The translations under genes and the position numbers were made by a program. A DNA stretch of 64,000 nt from Anaerolineaceae bacterium (GTDB lineage: Bacteria > Chloroflexota > Anaerolineae > Anaerolineales > Anaerolineaceae), in assembly GCA_029265815.1 (NCBI GenBank), contig JAJUGU010000009.1, forward strand, positions 1-64,000, written 5' to 3'. Under the pieces are notes generated by a model, which saw nothing but the letters and a program-made list of their open reading frames with translations, did not search any database and was not told the origin of the DNA. Positions 1 to 9,445 of this stretch are shown one piece after another; the stretch's first letter is position 1; the number at the start of each line of letters is the position of its first letter.

Positions 1-594
1 ATCTTGTTTTCAAAGCATCTCGAAAAAATCACTGCGATTGAACCATCAAGGGCAATGCGCGATGTTTTGAAAAGTAAGATCTCTCAAGAAGGAATAAAAA
101 ATATTGAAGTGCTTGCACAAAAGTGGCCGGATTGTACTCCTGACCCTCATGATTATGTGTTTTGTTCACATGCCATGTATGGAACGGCTGACTTGCCTGC
201 ATTTATCAAAAAAATGAACGATTGCTCACGAAAGATGAGTTTTCTCTTGATCAGAGCGCCGTCTTCTGGTGGATTGATCACAGAAGCATTTCAACATGTC
301 TGGCAGCAACCCCATGACTCTCCAAACTTTACAATCGCTTACAATATTCTGCTGCAGATGGGAATCTTCGCCAATGTTCTCTTTGAGGAATCTGAAAAAA
401 AGCATTTTCTTGCCAGTGCAAGTGAAAAGGAAGCTTTCGTTGAATTAAAAAGACGCTTGGGTTTACTCGATACTGATAAATATGACGCGTATTTGATCAA
501 TTTATTACAGAGGAGGCTGGTTGAACAGGATGGTCAGTTCTTGTGGCCTGGCACTGTTCGCTCAGCCCTGATCTACTGGGAAGCCAAACATTAA
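1..594 (+). CDS. SAM-dependent methyltransferase, 5' end outside window
   Basis: The reading frame is open from the first base, so the gene begins upstream of the window; 197 residues are visible. The segment AIEPSRAMRDVL resembles the acidic motif II loop of class I methyltransferases, where the acidic residue contacts the SAM ribose. NIEVLAQKWPD and the following DYVFCSHAMYG fit motifs III and IV. The glycine-rich motif I would lie in the missing part. The remaining C-terminal half is helical and gives no clue to the substrate. The gene is followed by a bidirectional terminator. The family call is an inference from motif order only. Confidence 0.6.
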   Translation: MLFSKHLEKITAIEPSRAMRDVLKSKISQEGIKNIEVLAQKWPDCTPDPHDYVFCSHAMYGTADLPAFIKKMNDCSRKMSFLLIRAPSSGGLITEAFQHVWQQPHDSPNFTIAYNILLQMGIFANVLFEESEKKHFLASASEKEAFVELKRRLGLLDTDKYDAYLINLLQRRLVEQDGQFLWPGTVRSALIYWEAKH

Positions 595-621
595 AATCAG
601 TGCAGGTTCACATAAATGAAC

Positions 622-662
622 AAAATGGAGGATGCTCAATTCTTTCGAGAATCCTCCATTTT
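622..662. terminator. Bidirectional rho-independent terminator
   Basis: A 12-bp perfect stem (622-633 with 651-662) carries A and T runs at its two ends, so it can stop both the methyltransferase gene on + and the XRE gene on -. Confidence 0.8.
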
Positions 663-671
663 CATATTAGA

Positions 672-1343
672 TTAGGGGTGAACAATACGATAAAATTCGT
701 CCTCGCTATCTACATGATAGCGATACACATCATAAAATAGTTTGTGATAGCGAATGGTTTTTTCTCCGTTTGGGAAGGTGGTAGTGATGCTGATGGTATA
801 AAGAGGGGGCATACCGTGAAGAGTCACACTGATGTAATCTCGAGCTTCAAAAAGGCCAAAGGCGAGAAGCAGGGTTAGACCAGCAGCCAGCAAACCTGTC
901 ATGAGACGCTTCTTAAATAAGCGAAATACACCTGTTGCAACGAAGAGCATTCCCAGAACAGAGTAAATAGATACCCATGATGTATCATAGCCGAGAAAGA
1001 GAACCGCGATCACCAGCAAAATTCCCCCAAAAGCAAATAAAAGGCCATTGATCAGGCGATTTACTCTTTGATTTGAGTGCAACAGAGTTTTGAGAATCGT
1101 ATCATCTGCACTGGCCGTTTGCGCTTCAGGTTTTATCCTTTCGCCAATGATGAGTTCGTTGACAGTTACACCTAATATTTCGCTTAATGGTTTCAACAAG
1201 GATATGTCTGGCAATCCTCTGCCGGTCTCCCAGCGAGAAACCGCCTTATCGGTGACACCCAGTTTCTGAGCCAGGTCACTCTGAGTCCAATTGTTTTGTC
1301 TGCGCAGATCTGCGATTAATGCGCCTGTTTTGTAATTATTCAT
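672..1343 (-). CDS. XRE-family regulator with C-terminal membrane domain
   Basis: A 223-residue protein. Residues about 7-61 form a Cro/C1-type helix-turn-helix, with WTQSDLAQKLGVTDKAVSRW as the two helices. After a linker, residues about 100-165 hold three hydrophobic segments, so the DNA-binding domain is tethered to the membrane. The remaining C-terminal stretch is soluble. The start is fixed by GGAGGAG about 6 nt upstream of ATG. Such membrane-tethered XRE proteins are common in Firmicutes and Chloroflexi; the signal they sense is generally unknown. It is monocistronic here. Confidence 0.8.
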   Translation of the reverse strand: MNNYKTGALIADLRRQNNWTQSDLAQKLGVTDKAVSRWETGRGLPDISLLKPLSEILGVTVNELIIGERIKPEAQTASADDTILKTLLHSNQRVNRLINGLLFAFGGILLVIAVLFLGYDTSWVSIYSVLGMLFVATGVFRLFKKRLMTGLLAAGLTLLLAFGLFEARDYISVTLHGMPPLYTISITTTFPNGEKTIRYHKLFYDVYRYHVDSEDEFYRIVHP

Positions 1344-1422
1344 TTGACTCCTCCAATCTTCAGGATGATAATCACATCACACGAAATTGTCACCCTATGA
1401 TGGATAGAGTTGTTATTAAACC

Positions 1423-1454
1423 AAAAAGGCTGCCTCTTCTGGGGCAGCCTTTTT
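1423..1454. terminator. Terminator at end of the opp operon
   Basis: A 12-bp stem (1423-1434 with 1443-1454), GC-rich in its core and with A/T runs at both ends, lies just past the stop of the small membrane protein gene on the minus strand. Confidence 0.85.
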
Positions 1455-1461
1455 GCCATGA

Positions 1462-1728
1462 TTAACGGAACCAGATCTGGGTGCAAAATAGTGTGAAAAG
1501 CACCCACACAGTAGAAAACACGAGTACGATTACCAATCCCGCAAGAACCGCGTACCAGTTATATCTTCGAGCTTCAGACCGTGTCAGCTGATCACGCGGG
1601 ATACCTTGTGGGGTGTTCTCTTCCCTGCGGCGGCTTTTCTTGTCATACCAGCGCATACCGGGCACATCCATGTTGCAGATGACCCTGCCGTCGTCGTCCT
1701 CGTATTTCTTTTCTTTGTAATTCATCAT
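1462..1728 (-). CDS. Small single-pass membrane protein, last gene of the opp operon
   Basis: An 88-residue protein that I do not recognise. The first 55 residues are very hydrophilic (YEDDDGR, KKSRRREE). Residues about 60-83 form one strong transmembrane helix, and the protein ends WFR right after it. The gene starts 26 nt after the oppF stop and ends just before the operon terminator, so it is probably co-transcribed with the transporter. A role as an accessory subunit is only suggested by position. Confidence 0.6.
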   Translation of the reverse strand: MMNYKEKKYEDDDGRVICNMDVPGMRWYDKKSRRREENTPQGIPRDQLTRSEARRYNWYAVLAGLVIVLVFSTVWVLFTLFCTQIWFR

Positions 1729-1754
1729 GCAACTATCTTACCACGATACTGACC

Positions 1755-2753
1755 CTAATCATATAGATGACAACTAACCATATGATTGGGTTCAATTTCC
1801 TTGGTTTCTGGTGCGACTGTTTTACAAATTTCCATGCATTGGCGACAACGCGTGTGAAACTTACAACCCGAAGGAGGATTCGCCGGTGATGGAATGCTGC
1901 CTTCAAGAATGATGCGGTTCATCTTCAAGGTTGGATCAGGAATAGGGGCGGCACTTAAAAGCGCTTGCGTATACGGGTGCAGCGGGTTTTGGAAAATTGA
2001 TTTCTTGACGCCATGTTCAACCAGATTACCGAGGTACATAACACCCACATCGTCAGAGATATGTTCAACAACTGAAAGGTCGTGTGAAATGAATAGGTAG
2101 GTGAGCCCAAACTCGTCCTGTAAATCCTTCAGCAGGTTGATGATCTGAGCCTGGATCGAAACATCAAGGGCTGAAACCGGTTCATCACAGACAACGAATG
2201 AAGGGTTGAGAGCGAGCGCCCTCGCGATGCAGATGCGCTGCCGTTGACCGCCTGAAAATTCGTGCGGATATCTATCTTTATGATATGGTTCGAGGCCGCA
2301 AGCCTTCATGATCCGATCGATATGATTGTCATATTCGTTATCGGGAACGATTTTATGTTCTTTGACTGCCTCTCCGATGATTTCGCTGACAGGAAGTCTT
2401 GGCGAAAGGCTTGAATAAGGATCCTGAAAAATGATCTGCATTTTCGGACGAATGGTGCGCATTTGTTTACGAGAAATTGCAAAAATATCAAACCCGTAAA
2501 AGAAAACGTCACCACTTGTTTTTTCATTCAACCGCAAAATTGTTTTGCCGATGGTTGTTTTTCCACAACCAGATTCACCCACCAGCCCCATTGTTTTACC
2601 GCGTTTGATCTTAAAACTGACACCATCAACGGCTTTGACATATCCAACGACGTGCTGTAACAACCCTGCTTTGATCGGGAAGTACTGCTTTAGGTTGTTT
2701 ACCTCAAGCACTGGATCGGGTAAAGCGCCTGATTCTAAGAATTGTTGTTCCAT
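1755..2753 (-). CDS. oppF: Oligopeptide ABC transporter ATP-binding protein OppF
   Basis: The 332 residues hold a complete ABC nucleotide-binding domain: Walker A GESGCGKTTIGK, signature SGGQRQRICIARAL, Walker B FVVCDEPVSALD and the switch histidine in FISHDLSVV. The C-terminal oligo_HPY extension (residues about 245-325) has the cysteine pattern CKFHTRCRQCMEIC, which in OppD/OppF relatives can hold an iron-sulfur cluster. It pairs with OppD to power uptake through OppBC. It follows oppD by 2 nt in a five-gene minus-strand operon. Confidence 0.92.
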   Translation of the reverse strand: MEQQFLESGALPDPVLEVNNLKQYFPIKAGLLQHVVGYVKAVDGVSFKIKRGKTMGLVGESGCGKTTIGKTILRLNEKTSGDVFFYGFDIFAISRKQMRTIRPKMQIIFQDPYSSLSPRLPVSEIIGEAVKEHKIVPDNEYDNHIDRIMKACGLEPYHKDRYPHEFSGGQRQRICIARALALNPSFVVCDEPVSALDVSIQAQIINLLKDLQDEFGLTYLFISHDLSVVEHISDDVGVMYLGNLVEHGVKKSIFQNPLHPYTQALLSAAPIPDPTLKMNRIILEGSIPSPANPPSGCKFHTRCRQCMEICKTVAPETKEIEPNHMVSCHLYD

Positions 2754-2755
2754 AC

Positions 2756-3940
2756 TTATGCCTCTGCCTTGGTAGCCATGCTGTGATAACAGGTCACCAT
2801 GTGCGTTTTCGTTACATAAACTTCCCTGGGATATTCACCATCACAAACTGCCATGCGCTTTTCACAGCGGTCCTTGAAATAGCAGTAATTGGGCATATTA
2901 ATCGGGTTGGGTACATTCCCGGGAATATTATAAAGCCGCTTAACCTCACGATTGATCACTGGCTTTGATTTCATCAAACCCACGGTATATGGATGAAGTG
3001 GATTTTTGAAAACTTCAAGCGCGGTTCCCTTTTCGACAATCCGGCCTGCGTACATAACGACGACGAAATCAGCCATCTCGGCAATGACACCCAGGTCGTG
3101 GGTAATGAGCATGATGCTTGAATTGATTTTATCTTTAAGGTTTCTAAGCAGATCAAGGATTTGTGCCTGAATCGTTACATCGAGAGCAGTGGTTGGTTCA
3201 TCTGCGATAATAAGTTTAGGATTGCAGGCCAGGGCAATTGCGATCATGATGCGCTGCCGCATACCACCTGATAGTTCGTGCGGATACATCCTGTACACCC
3301 CTGTGTTATTGGCGATACCAACCAGATCGATCATTTTTAACGAGAGTTCTTTGACCTGTTCTTCCGTCATTTCAGGGTTGTGCAGTTTCACCACTTCATC
3401 AATTTGATCACCCACACGAAAAACCGGGTTGAGGCTGGTCATCGGTTCCTGGAAAATCATGGAAATCTTGCTGCCGCGGATGGTTTCCATCACGCTTATT
3501 GGGGTTTGAGCGATATCATAAACCTTATCTCCAGAGTCAAATCGGATGGATCCGGCTATCGTTTGACCCTGCGGACGCTGAACAAGTTGCATTAGAGAAA
3601 GCGCAGTTACTGATTTGCCACAGCCTGATTCGCCAACCACGCCAACCGTTTTCCCTTTGGGAATTTCAAAGGATACGCCATCAACAGCTTTTACTGTACC
3701 AATGTCTGTGAAGAAGTAGGTATGAAGGTTATCAAACTCCACAACATTGGTCGGATCCTTCATTTTTGTTAAATATTCACTTTCAGGAACATTCTTACGA
3801 TTGCGCCGCTTTTCAATTTCATCAGTGATGCGGCGGTTTTCGCGTGATATCCTTGCTGATTCCACAGCAGATAAGTGGTTGGAATCCTTGGGCTTAATTT
3901 TTGCGTTGATTCTTTCAATGAGAGACCGATTATCATCCAT
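2756..3940 (-). CDS. oppD: Oligopeptide ABC transporter ATP-binding protein OppD
   Basis: An ABC ATPase of about 394 residues with Walker A GESGCGKSVTALS, signature LSGGMRQRIMIAIAL, Walker B LIIADEPTTALD and a C-terminal oligo_HPY region with cysteines in YCYFKDRCEKRMAVC. An N-terminal extension of about 65 charged residues precedes the ABC domain and is longer than in typical OppD. ATG at 3940 is preferred because AGGTGA sits 5 nt upstream; a GTG at 3949 abuts the oppC stop and is possible. It is the partner ATPase of OppF. Confidence 0.9.
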   Translation of the reverse strand: MDDNRSLIERINAKIKPKDSNHLSAVESARISRENRRITDEIEKRRNRKNVPESEYLTKMKDPTNVVEFDNLHTYFFTDIGTVKAVDGVSFEIPKGKTVGVVGESGCGKSVTALSLMQLVQRPQGQTIAGSIRFDSGDKVYDIAQTPISVMETIRGSKISMIFQEPMTSLNPVFRVGDQIDEVVKLHNPEMTEEQVKELSLKMIDLVGIANNTGVYRMYPHELSGGMRQRIMIAIALACNPKLIIADEPTTALDVTIQAQILDLLRNLKDKINSSIMLITHDLGVIAEMADFVVVMYAGRIVEKGTALEVFKNPLHPYTVGLMKSKPVINREVKRLYNIPGNVPNPINMPNYCYFKDRCEKRMAVCDGEYPREVYVTKTHMVTCYHSMATKAEA

Positions 3941-3949
3941 TGTGATCAC

Positions 3950-5722
3950 CTACCTTTTCATCTTCGGGTCATAGGCATCCCGAAGTCCATCACCAACGAA
4001 GTTGAAACCAAGCACTGTCAAGAGGATCAACATACCGGCAGGGATCCACATAAACCAGAAATTGGTCATGACATAGGCATCTGAAGCAACATTAATGATG
4101 CTTCCCCATGAAGCCAGCGGGTATTTTACGCCAAGCCCTAGAAAGCCCAATGTCGCTTCTGCAATAATTACACCACCAAGTCCCGAAGATGCATAGACGA
4201 TCAACAAAGGCATGACATTTGGCACAAGGTGTTTCATAATTCTGCGGCTTGTTCTTAACCCGGTAGCCTCAGTGGCGATCATGAAGTCTTGTTCGCGCAG
4301 AGAAAGAATCTGGCCGCGGACGATACGAGCAACGCCTGTCCAGCCCAGAATGCCCAAAATAACCATCAAGAGGAAAATTCTCGCCATTGGCTTGACTTCA
4401 AGGGTGTCCATGACAGAGCCAAAGATCAACACCATTGGATAGAATGGGATACTGTTTACCAGATCGACGAAACGCATCAATGCCGTATCAACCCAGCCGC
4501 CAAAATAACCTGAGATACCACCAACGATGATGCCGATAAAGAGCTCGAAAAAGATGACCACAAAGCCGACCAGCAGGGAGACACGACCGCCATACATGAG
4601 GCGGGTCATGACATCCATGCCGTTGTTGTCAAGCCCGAGGAGGTGCTTTCCGGAGGGTTTTTCAAACACGCGGATTAGTTCTGTGGAAGTCTCTTTCTTG
4701 ATGTTGTAAGTGGTATTGACCCGCACAATTGAATAGTGCTCTGTTTCGTTGGTTTCATCTACATATGAAAACTTTGGTTCATCGTTATATATTGCTTCAC
4801 GTACAGCGGACTTAAACGAAACCGGCAAAAACAGCGATTGATCGAGAGGGTTCACGATAATATCAGATACCTGGGCAAATTCTTTGCCTGCACTGGTGTA
4901 AATTGTCGCTTGACCCTCATTGTATTTAATCGAATACGTTTGATTGCCAACAGAAAACGAATCCTTTTCCTTTGCGATGGCTCGAGTGCTGGCAAGTTTA
5001 AAGTCATAAGATGAAATTACCTGTGCGTCTGACTGATTGTAGGCATCATATACAGGCAGCATGGCCAGGGCAACATCATGTTCAATGGAAATTTGAGTTG
5101 CCTTTTTGTTTTTCGTCATTCGATAGGTAATTCCATTAAGTTCAAAGGAATTCTGCTTATTGTCAACCGCAGTTTGGTATGCTGCTTTAAGGTCTTCAGC
5201 AACGGTGTCACCTGCAAGGGGTCGAAAAATTCCGAGCATTACTTCGGCAACGGTTTCAAGCTGCATAATCCGGTACACGCCTTCGTCCTCGTTGGTAAAG
5301 TAATAAGTGTTATCACCGTAACTGAAAGATTCTAGATTCTTTCCGAGCGCGAGCAGGAATTGTGCACGTTCAGCACTGCCAAATTGCAGGCCATCCACAG
5401 CGGTATAGCGTAATTCAGTGTTGTAAGTGGCTCCTGCGTAATCCTTGGACATGGTACCTACGCCTTTAAAGACCTCGGTTTGTGTATACGGAGAGAATAA
5501 TGGACCAAGGAATGAAAAGATGAACATCACCAGAAGAATTCCAAAACCGATGACAGCAAGTTTGTTGCGAATAAATCGTTTGAAAACAAGCATCCCTGGC
5601 GAAAGAACTTTAACGCGTCGGGCATCGTCTAGATGCATTTCTTCGGGTTTTGCACCGGTTTGAGTGGCTTCTGGATCCATTTTTGGGGTTTTATCTTCAT
5701 TTTCAGGCATGATTATCACCAT
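3950..5722 (-). CDS. oppC: Oligopeptide ABC transporter permease OppC with large extracytoplasmic insertion
   Basis: About 590 residues, roughly twice the usual OppC length. An N-terminal OppC_N helix (KLAVIGFGILLVMFIFSFLG) is followed by about 300 residues without membrane segments. Then comes a normal permease domain: GRVSLLVGF, several TM helices and the EAA loop region EATGLRTSRRIMKHLVPN. Because the insertion lies between TM1 and TM2, it should sit outside the cytoplasmic membrane, where it could contact the large receptor OppA. The start ATG at 5722 shares a base with the oppB stop (TGATG); ATG at 5710, with GGTGAT upstream, is an alternative. Confidence 0.88.
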   Translation of the reverse strand: MVIIMPENEDKTPKMDPEATQTGAKPEEMHLDDARRVKVLSPGMLVFKRFIRNKLAVIGFGILLVMFIFSFLGPLFSPYTQTEVFKGVGTMSKDYAGATYNTELRYTAVDGLQFGSAERAQFLLALGKNLESFSYGDNTYYFTNEDEGVYRIMQLETVAEVMLGIFRPLAGDTVAEDLKAAYQTAVDNKQNSFELNGITYRMTKNKKATQISIEHDVALAMLPVYDAYNQSDAQVISSYDFKLASTRAIAKEKDSFSVGNQTYSIKYNEGQATIYTSAGKEFAQVSDIIVNPLDQSLFLPVSFKSAVREAIYNDEPKFSYVDETNETEHYSIVRVNTTYNIKKETSTELIRVFEKPSGKHLLGLDNNGMDVMTRLMYGGRVSLLVGFVVIFFELFIGIIVGGISGYFGGWVDTALMRFVDLVNSIPFYPMVLIFGSVMDTLEVKPMARIFLLMVILGILGWTGVARIVRGQILSLREQDFMIATEATGLRTSRRIMKHLVPNVMPLLIVYASSGLGGVIIAEATLGFLGLGVKYPLASWGSIINVASDAYVMTNFWFMWIPAGMLILLTVLGFNFVGDGLRDAYDPKMKR

Positions 5723-6711
5723 CAATTGGCTCTGACGCGTGGATCAACCACTGCATACATAATGTCAGCGAGGATCAGACTGATCTGCGTCAAAAGCAGG
5801 AGGAATGTTGTATAAAACATGGCAAATGGAATATCGCCGCGGACGATGGCTTGAAAGGATATGTAGCCAATGCCAGGGATTTGAAAGAGTGTTTCGGTGA
5901 TCAACGAGCCGCCAAACATAGAAGGGATCAGATAGCTCATGTAAGAAACAAGCGGGATCAGGGTGTTACGGAAGGCGTGTTTATTAATGACCACTTTTTC
6001 CGGTAGTCCTTTGGCACGAGCTGTTCGGATGTAATCAGAGTTAAGGACTTCAAGCATATTGGTTCGGTTATAACGCATCAGCCCACCGATGGAGAGCATG
6101 GTAAGCGTTACAACAGGTAAGACCATGTGATAACCGATATCTAGAACCTGTTGGAACGGGGTCATAGATGTATAGAACCTGCCAGTCAACCCGTACAGGT
6201 CAAACCAGCCAAGTTTGATTGAAAAAACGTATTTCAAGATGGTGGCGAGGAAAAATGTGGGCAGTGAAATACCTGCCAGTGCAAAAACTGTGATTGCGTA
6301 ATCTGTTTTACTATATTGTTTTGTCGCTGCCAGGTTACCCAGTGGTATTGACAGGAATATTTCGACGAGGAACGTGATGATATTGATAATGACGGAATAC
6401 CAGATTACCTGGTTGAACTTTTCGGTAACCGGGATACCGAAGTGCCAGGATTCGCCGAAATCACCTCGGATTGCATTTCCCATCCAACCAATAAAGCCGG
6501 GAATGATGCCGACATCAAGTTTATAAACAGAATTTAGTTGGTCTAACCACTCCTGGTACGTTTTATTACTTAATGGGTTGCTTGCTCGCTGCCGCGCGAT
6601 TGTTTCAACGTATGAGGTAGGTAAACACCGGATCACGGTATAGACCACCATCGCTCCGAAGAACGTGATGAACAATCCGAGCAGGAGTCTCCTTAGGATG
6701 AAATTTCGCAT
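5722..6711 (-). CDS. oppB: Oligopeptide ABC transporter permease OppB
   Basis: A 329-residue permease of the DppB/OppB family. It starts with the typical RRLLLGLFITFFGAMVVYTVIR helix, followed by the extracytoplasmic loop with LDQLNSVYKLD, five more TM helices and the EAA loop DYIRTARAKGLPEKVVINKH that contacts the ATPases. AAGGATC precedes the ATG. It forms the heterodimeric channel with OppC, whose gene overlaps its stop codon. A strong hairpin separates it from oppA. Confidence 0.92.
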   Translation of the reverse strand: MRNFILRRLLLGLFITFFGAMVVYTVIRCLPTSYVETIARQRASNPLSNKTYQEWLDQLNSVYKLDVGIIPGFIGWMGNAIRGDFGESWHFGIPVTEKFNQVIWYSVIINIITFLVEIFLSIPLGNLAATKQYSKTDYAITVFALAGISLPTFFLATILKYVFSIKLGWFDLYGLTGRFYTSMTPFQQVLDIGYHMVLPVVTLTMLSIGGLMRYNRTNMLEVLNSDYIRTARAKGLPEKVVINKHAFRNTLIPLVSYMSYLIPSMFGGSLITETLFQIPGIGYISFQAIVRGDIPFAMFYTTFLLLLTQISLILADIMYAVVDPRVRAN

Positions 6712-6770
6712 GGTGATCCTTTTATTCGAGGTATGAATTCTACCGAGTTATTTGTTAAGATAGTAATCCA

Positions 6771-6802
6771 AATGTGAGCCCGCCTAGAGGCAGGCTCACA
6801 TT
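6771..6802 (-). terminator. Intercistronic hairpin between oppA and oppB
   Basis: A 10-bp arm pair (6771-6780 with 6793-6802) with an internally self-complementary loop lies just after the oppA stop. No full U-run follows on the minus strand, so partial termination or mRNA end protection, giving more receptor than permease, is the likely role. Confidence 0.6.
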
Positions 6803-6833
6803 TTGTTGATCCGATCAAGAGATCAGCCACAAA

Positions 6834-9329
6834 CTAGTTGGCCATCTCCAGTAATTCGATGTCATTCAGCCAACCCCAGAAGGTGGTGATATCAGGGGTG
6901 ATGGTATCAATTTTGATGCGTTGAGTGCTGAAGATGACACAGTTTTGTCGCTGGTAGGTTGGGATTTCGACTGCCCATTCGATGATCTTATCCAGAGCCT
7001 GTTTGTAAATGGCTTTGCGGTAGTTCTGATCATCGCTCTGGCGGGCATCTACGATAAGCTGATCCAGTTCAGCATCGCGGATGTGATAATGGTTCGAATC
7101 GGAACCACCTTCACCAACAACACCGGAGCTGTGGTAGACCTGGTACATATCGGGATCGATCGTGGCACCCCAGGCTGCTGCCCAGAGTTCCTGAGTACCG
7201 GCATCCAATGCATCCCAGAGGATGTTGGAATCAGCCGGGTCATTGATCTTGAGTTCCATGCCGACTTTGGCCAGGGAAGTTTGGGCACCGGTCAGAATAG
7301 CAAACGCGGGATGGTCACCAGTACCGTCACCAGGAACGATCACTTCGTAGGAAAGCTTTGCGCCGTCAGGGGCAGCGGTGAGCTTGCCGTTGGCAACAGT
7401 GTAGCCGGCTGCTTCGAAGAAGCCCAAAGCTGCGGCTTCTGCTGCAGCGTACTTCTGTTCGGGGGTCATGTCAGCAGTGTAAATGGGGTTACCATTAACA
7501 TCTACTGAGAAGGCGACCTTGTAGTCTTCATCGGTTGGCTGTGGTGCAGCCCATGATGTGTTGGAGATCGGGTAGTTGATGACGGATGCAGCTTCACCGT
7601 AGTAGCTGTCGATGGCAACATCGCGGTAAGCAGCCAGAACTGTGGCCAGGCCGCGGCGCAGGTTCTTGGAAGCATCTGAACCAGGTTCGCCGCCAACATT
7701 CACGGTATCGGCATTGATTCCAATATATCCGTAACCCAGGTTGTCAACCTTGCTGGTGGTGATGACATCACCAGTGATCTCACCATTTGAGTTGTAGGAA
7801 GCAACCTCATCGAAACGGGAGCGAGAACCAGTCATCTCACCTGCATCTACTGTACCAGTCTGAACAGCGGAAGCAACTTCAGCGGAAGCGGTTTCTTTGA
7901 ATTGGATTTCTTTGATCTTCGGGCAGCCTCTGTAGTAATTTTCATTAGCCTCGAAGTAAACGGTTCGGTTTTCATATTTCACGAATTTGTAGGCGCCAGC
8001 ACCCATCGGGGTAGCGGTCAGGCTTAACTGTTTAGATAAATCGCCAAAATCAAAACCGAATTTGTTGTTCTCGTAATCGTATTTCGCAGGATCACCATAA
8101 TAGTGCATTGGCGCTACTGGAATACCGAGGATTGAGTACACAGCGGGGGCTTCGTAACCGTTGGTGGTGACTTCCACGGTGTAATCATCGATCTTCTTGA
8201 TACCTGCGATATTCGGAACACCCTTACCGCCCATTGCTTCATCTTTCGGGCCCCAGAAGCCGATGAATGCACCTTTTACGTTGCCAAAAACATCGGTGCT
8301 ATCAGCGGATTCATACGGGAAGGCTGCCTGGATATCGTTTTCATACGCGGCCAGGATTTCATTGTAGTAGTCTTCGATGGTCGGGAAGGTGGTTTTGAGA
8401 TCCCAGATGGTTTCTGTGGCGGCTGACTTGAACGATCCGTCATCCTGTTTTTCACCGAATCCCCACATGGTCATAGCATAAGCCACTTTCAATCCATCAT
8501 TGGCGGAGATTTCTTCACCGGTCATTCCGAAGTAATCTGGACCGTAATCGAGGTAGTTAGCCATGACATAGTCTACGATCTTCTGAACTTCGGCGGTGAC
8601 ACCTTCTTTGATCCGGGCCCAGAAATCATCCTGCTGTTCCTGGGTCCAGGTGTCAGTGGCAGCCCAGGCGTGGTCCGCGCCGGCGGCATAGATTGCGTCA
8701 GCCATTGTGGCATATTTGTCATATACATCGCTGGTGGTCTGTGTCTGGTAGTCCTTCAAGCCAACGATATCGTATGAGCCGAGGGTGGTTGAACCCACAT
8801 AGGAAGGATCAAGGAATGTGTAGTAAGTGAAGATGATGTCATCGGCAGTGACAGGAACTCCATCGGAGAATTTCATGCCGACGCGCAGCCTGGCAGTATA
8901 TTTGGTGGTATCGGTCGCTTCGTCATATTCAACTTTGACATCCGCAGGACCCTTATAGAGGTAATCAGTTCCGTTATAGGGGACGGTTTCGCCTTCGATG
9001 GCATTGTAGATGATGCCGCCCATACGGTCGGTGGTCAGCAACGAGATTTGGGTCATCGATGCGACATCCTGATCATAGCCAGTGTCTGCGAAGAACGGGC
9101 TGAATTTCTGTGAGAACTGATCATATGCAACCACGAGGGGGGTGTCGATGGTTGGTGCGGTGGGCAGATTCTCACCGAAAGGTTGCTCCTCATAAACAAC
9201 GGCTGCTTCTGTAGGTGCAGCAGTTGCTTCGGGTGTTTCAACCGGAGCGGCTGTTGGTTTGGCACAGGCGCTCAAAACGAACATGACAACAAAGAGCAGT
9301 GATACGATTGCGATCAATTTCTTGGGCAT
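6834..9329 (-). CDS. oppA: Oligopeptide-binding lipoprotein OppA (SBP family 5)
   Basis: An 831-residue extracytoplasmic solute receptor. Residues 1-22 form a lipoprotein signal with lipobox LSAC, so Cys22 would be lipidated; a Pro/Thr/Ala/Glu linker follows. Family-5 signatures include KYTARLRVGMKFSDGVPVTA near residue 140 and a late region LWAAAWGATIDPD. It is about 250 residues longer than common OppA. It should capture peptides and deliver them to OppBC. AGGAGG precedes the ATG, and a sigma70-type promoter lies about 55 nt upstream. Confidence 0.9.
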   Translation of the reverse strand: MPKKLIAIVSLLFVVMFVLSACAKPTAAPVETPEATAAPTEAAVVYEEQPFGENLPTAPTIDTPLVVAYDQFSQKFSPFFADTGYDQDVASMTQISLLTTDRMGGIIYNAIEGETVPYNGTDYLYKGPADVKVEYDEATDTTKYTARLRVGMKFSDGVPVTADDIIFTYYTFLDPSYVGSTTLGSYDIVGLKDYQTQTTSDVYDKYATMADAIYAAGADHAWAATDTWTQEQQDDFWARIKEGVTAEVQKIVDYVMANYLDYGPDYFGMTGEEISANDGLKVAYAMTMWGFGEKQDDGSFKSAATETIWDLKTTFPTIEDYYNEILAAYENDIQAAFPYESADSTDVFGNVKGAFIGFWGPKDEAMGGKGVPNIAGIKKIDDYTVEVTTNGYEAPAVYSILGIPVAPMHYYGDPAKYDYENNKFGFDFGDLSKQLSLTATPMGAGAYKFVKYENRTVYFEANENYYRGCPKIKEIQFKETASAEVASAVQTGTVDAGEMTGSRSRFDEVASYNSNGEITGDVITTSKVDNLGYGYIGINADTVNVGGEPGSDASKNLRRGLATVLAAYRDVAIDSYYGEAASVINYPISNTSWAAPQPTDEDYKVAFSVDVNGNPIYTADMTPEQKYAAAEAAALGFFEAAGYTVANGKLTAAPDGAKLSYEVIVPGDGTGDHPAFAILTGAQTSLAKVGMELKINDPADSNILWDALDAGTQELWAAAWGATIDPDMYQVYHSSGVVGEGGSDSNHYHIRDAELDQLIVDARQSDDQNYRKAIYKQALDKIIEWAVEIPTYQRQNCVIFSTQRIKIDTITPDITTFWGWLNDIELLEMAN

Positions 9330-9384
9330 GCTTTTCCTCCTTATAGGATTTATTTATATCGGGATTGTACCCCCCCGATAATTT

Positions 9385-9413
9385 AGTATATTTAAAAAGC
9401 TAAAAATACGCAA
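9385..9413 (-). promoter_or_regulatory. Promoter of the opp operon
   Basis: On the minus strand, TTGCGT (9413-9408) and TATACT (9390-9385) are separated by 17 nt, upstream of oppA. A run of seven G follows near the expected start site. Confidence 0.6.
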
Positions 9414-9445
9414 GTCATCATTTTCAAGATTTAAGTTCTCAGGCT

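Noticed and set aside
7049-9265. Several long antisense frames inside oppA
   Set aside because: They are shadows of the strongly supported receptor gene.
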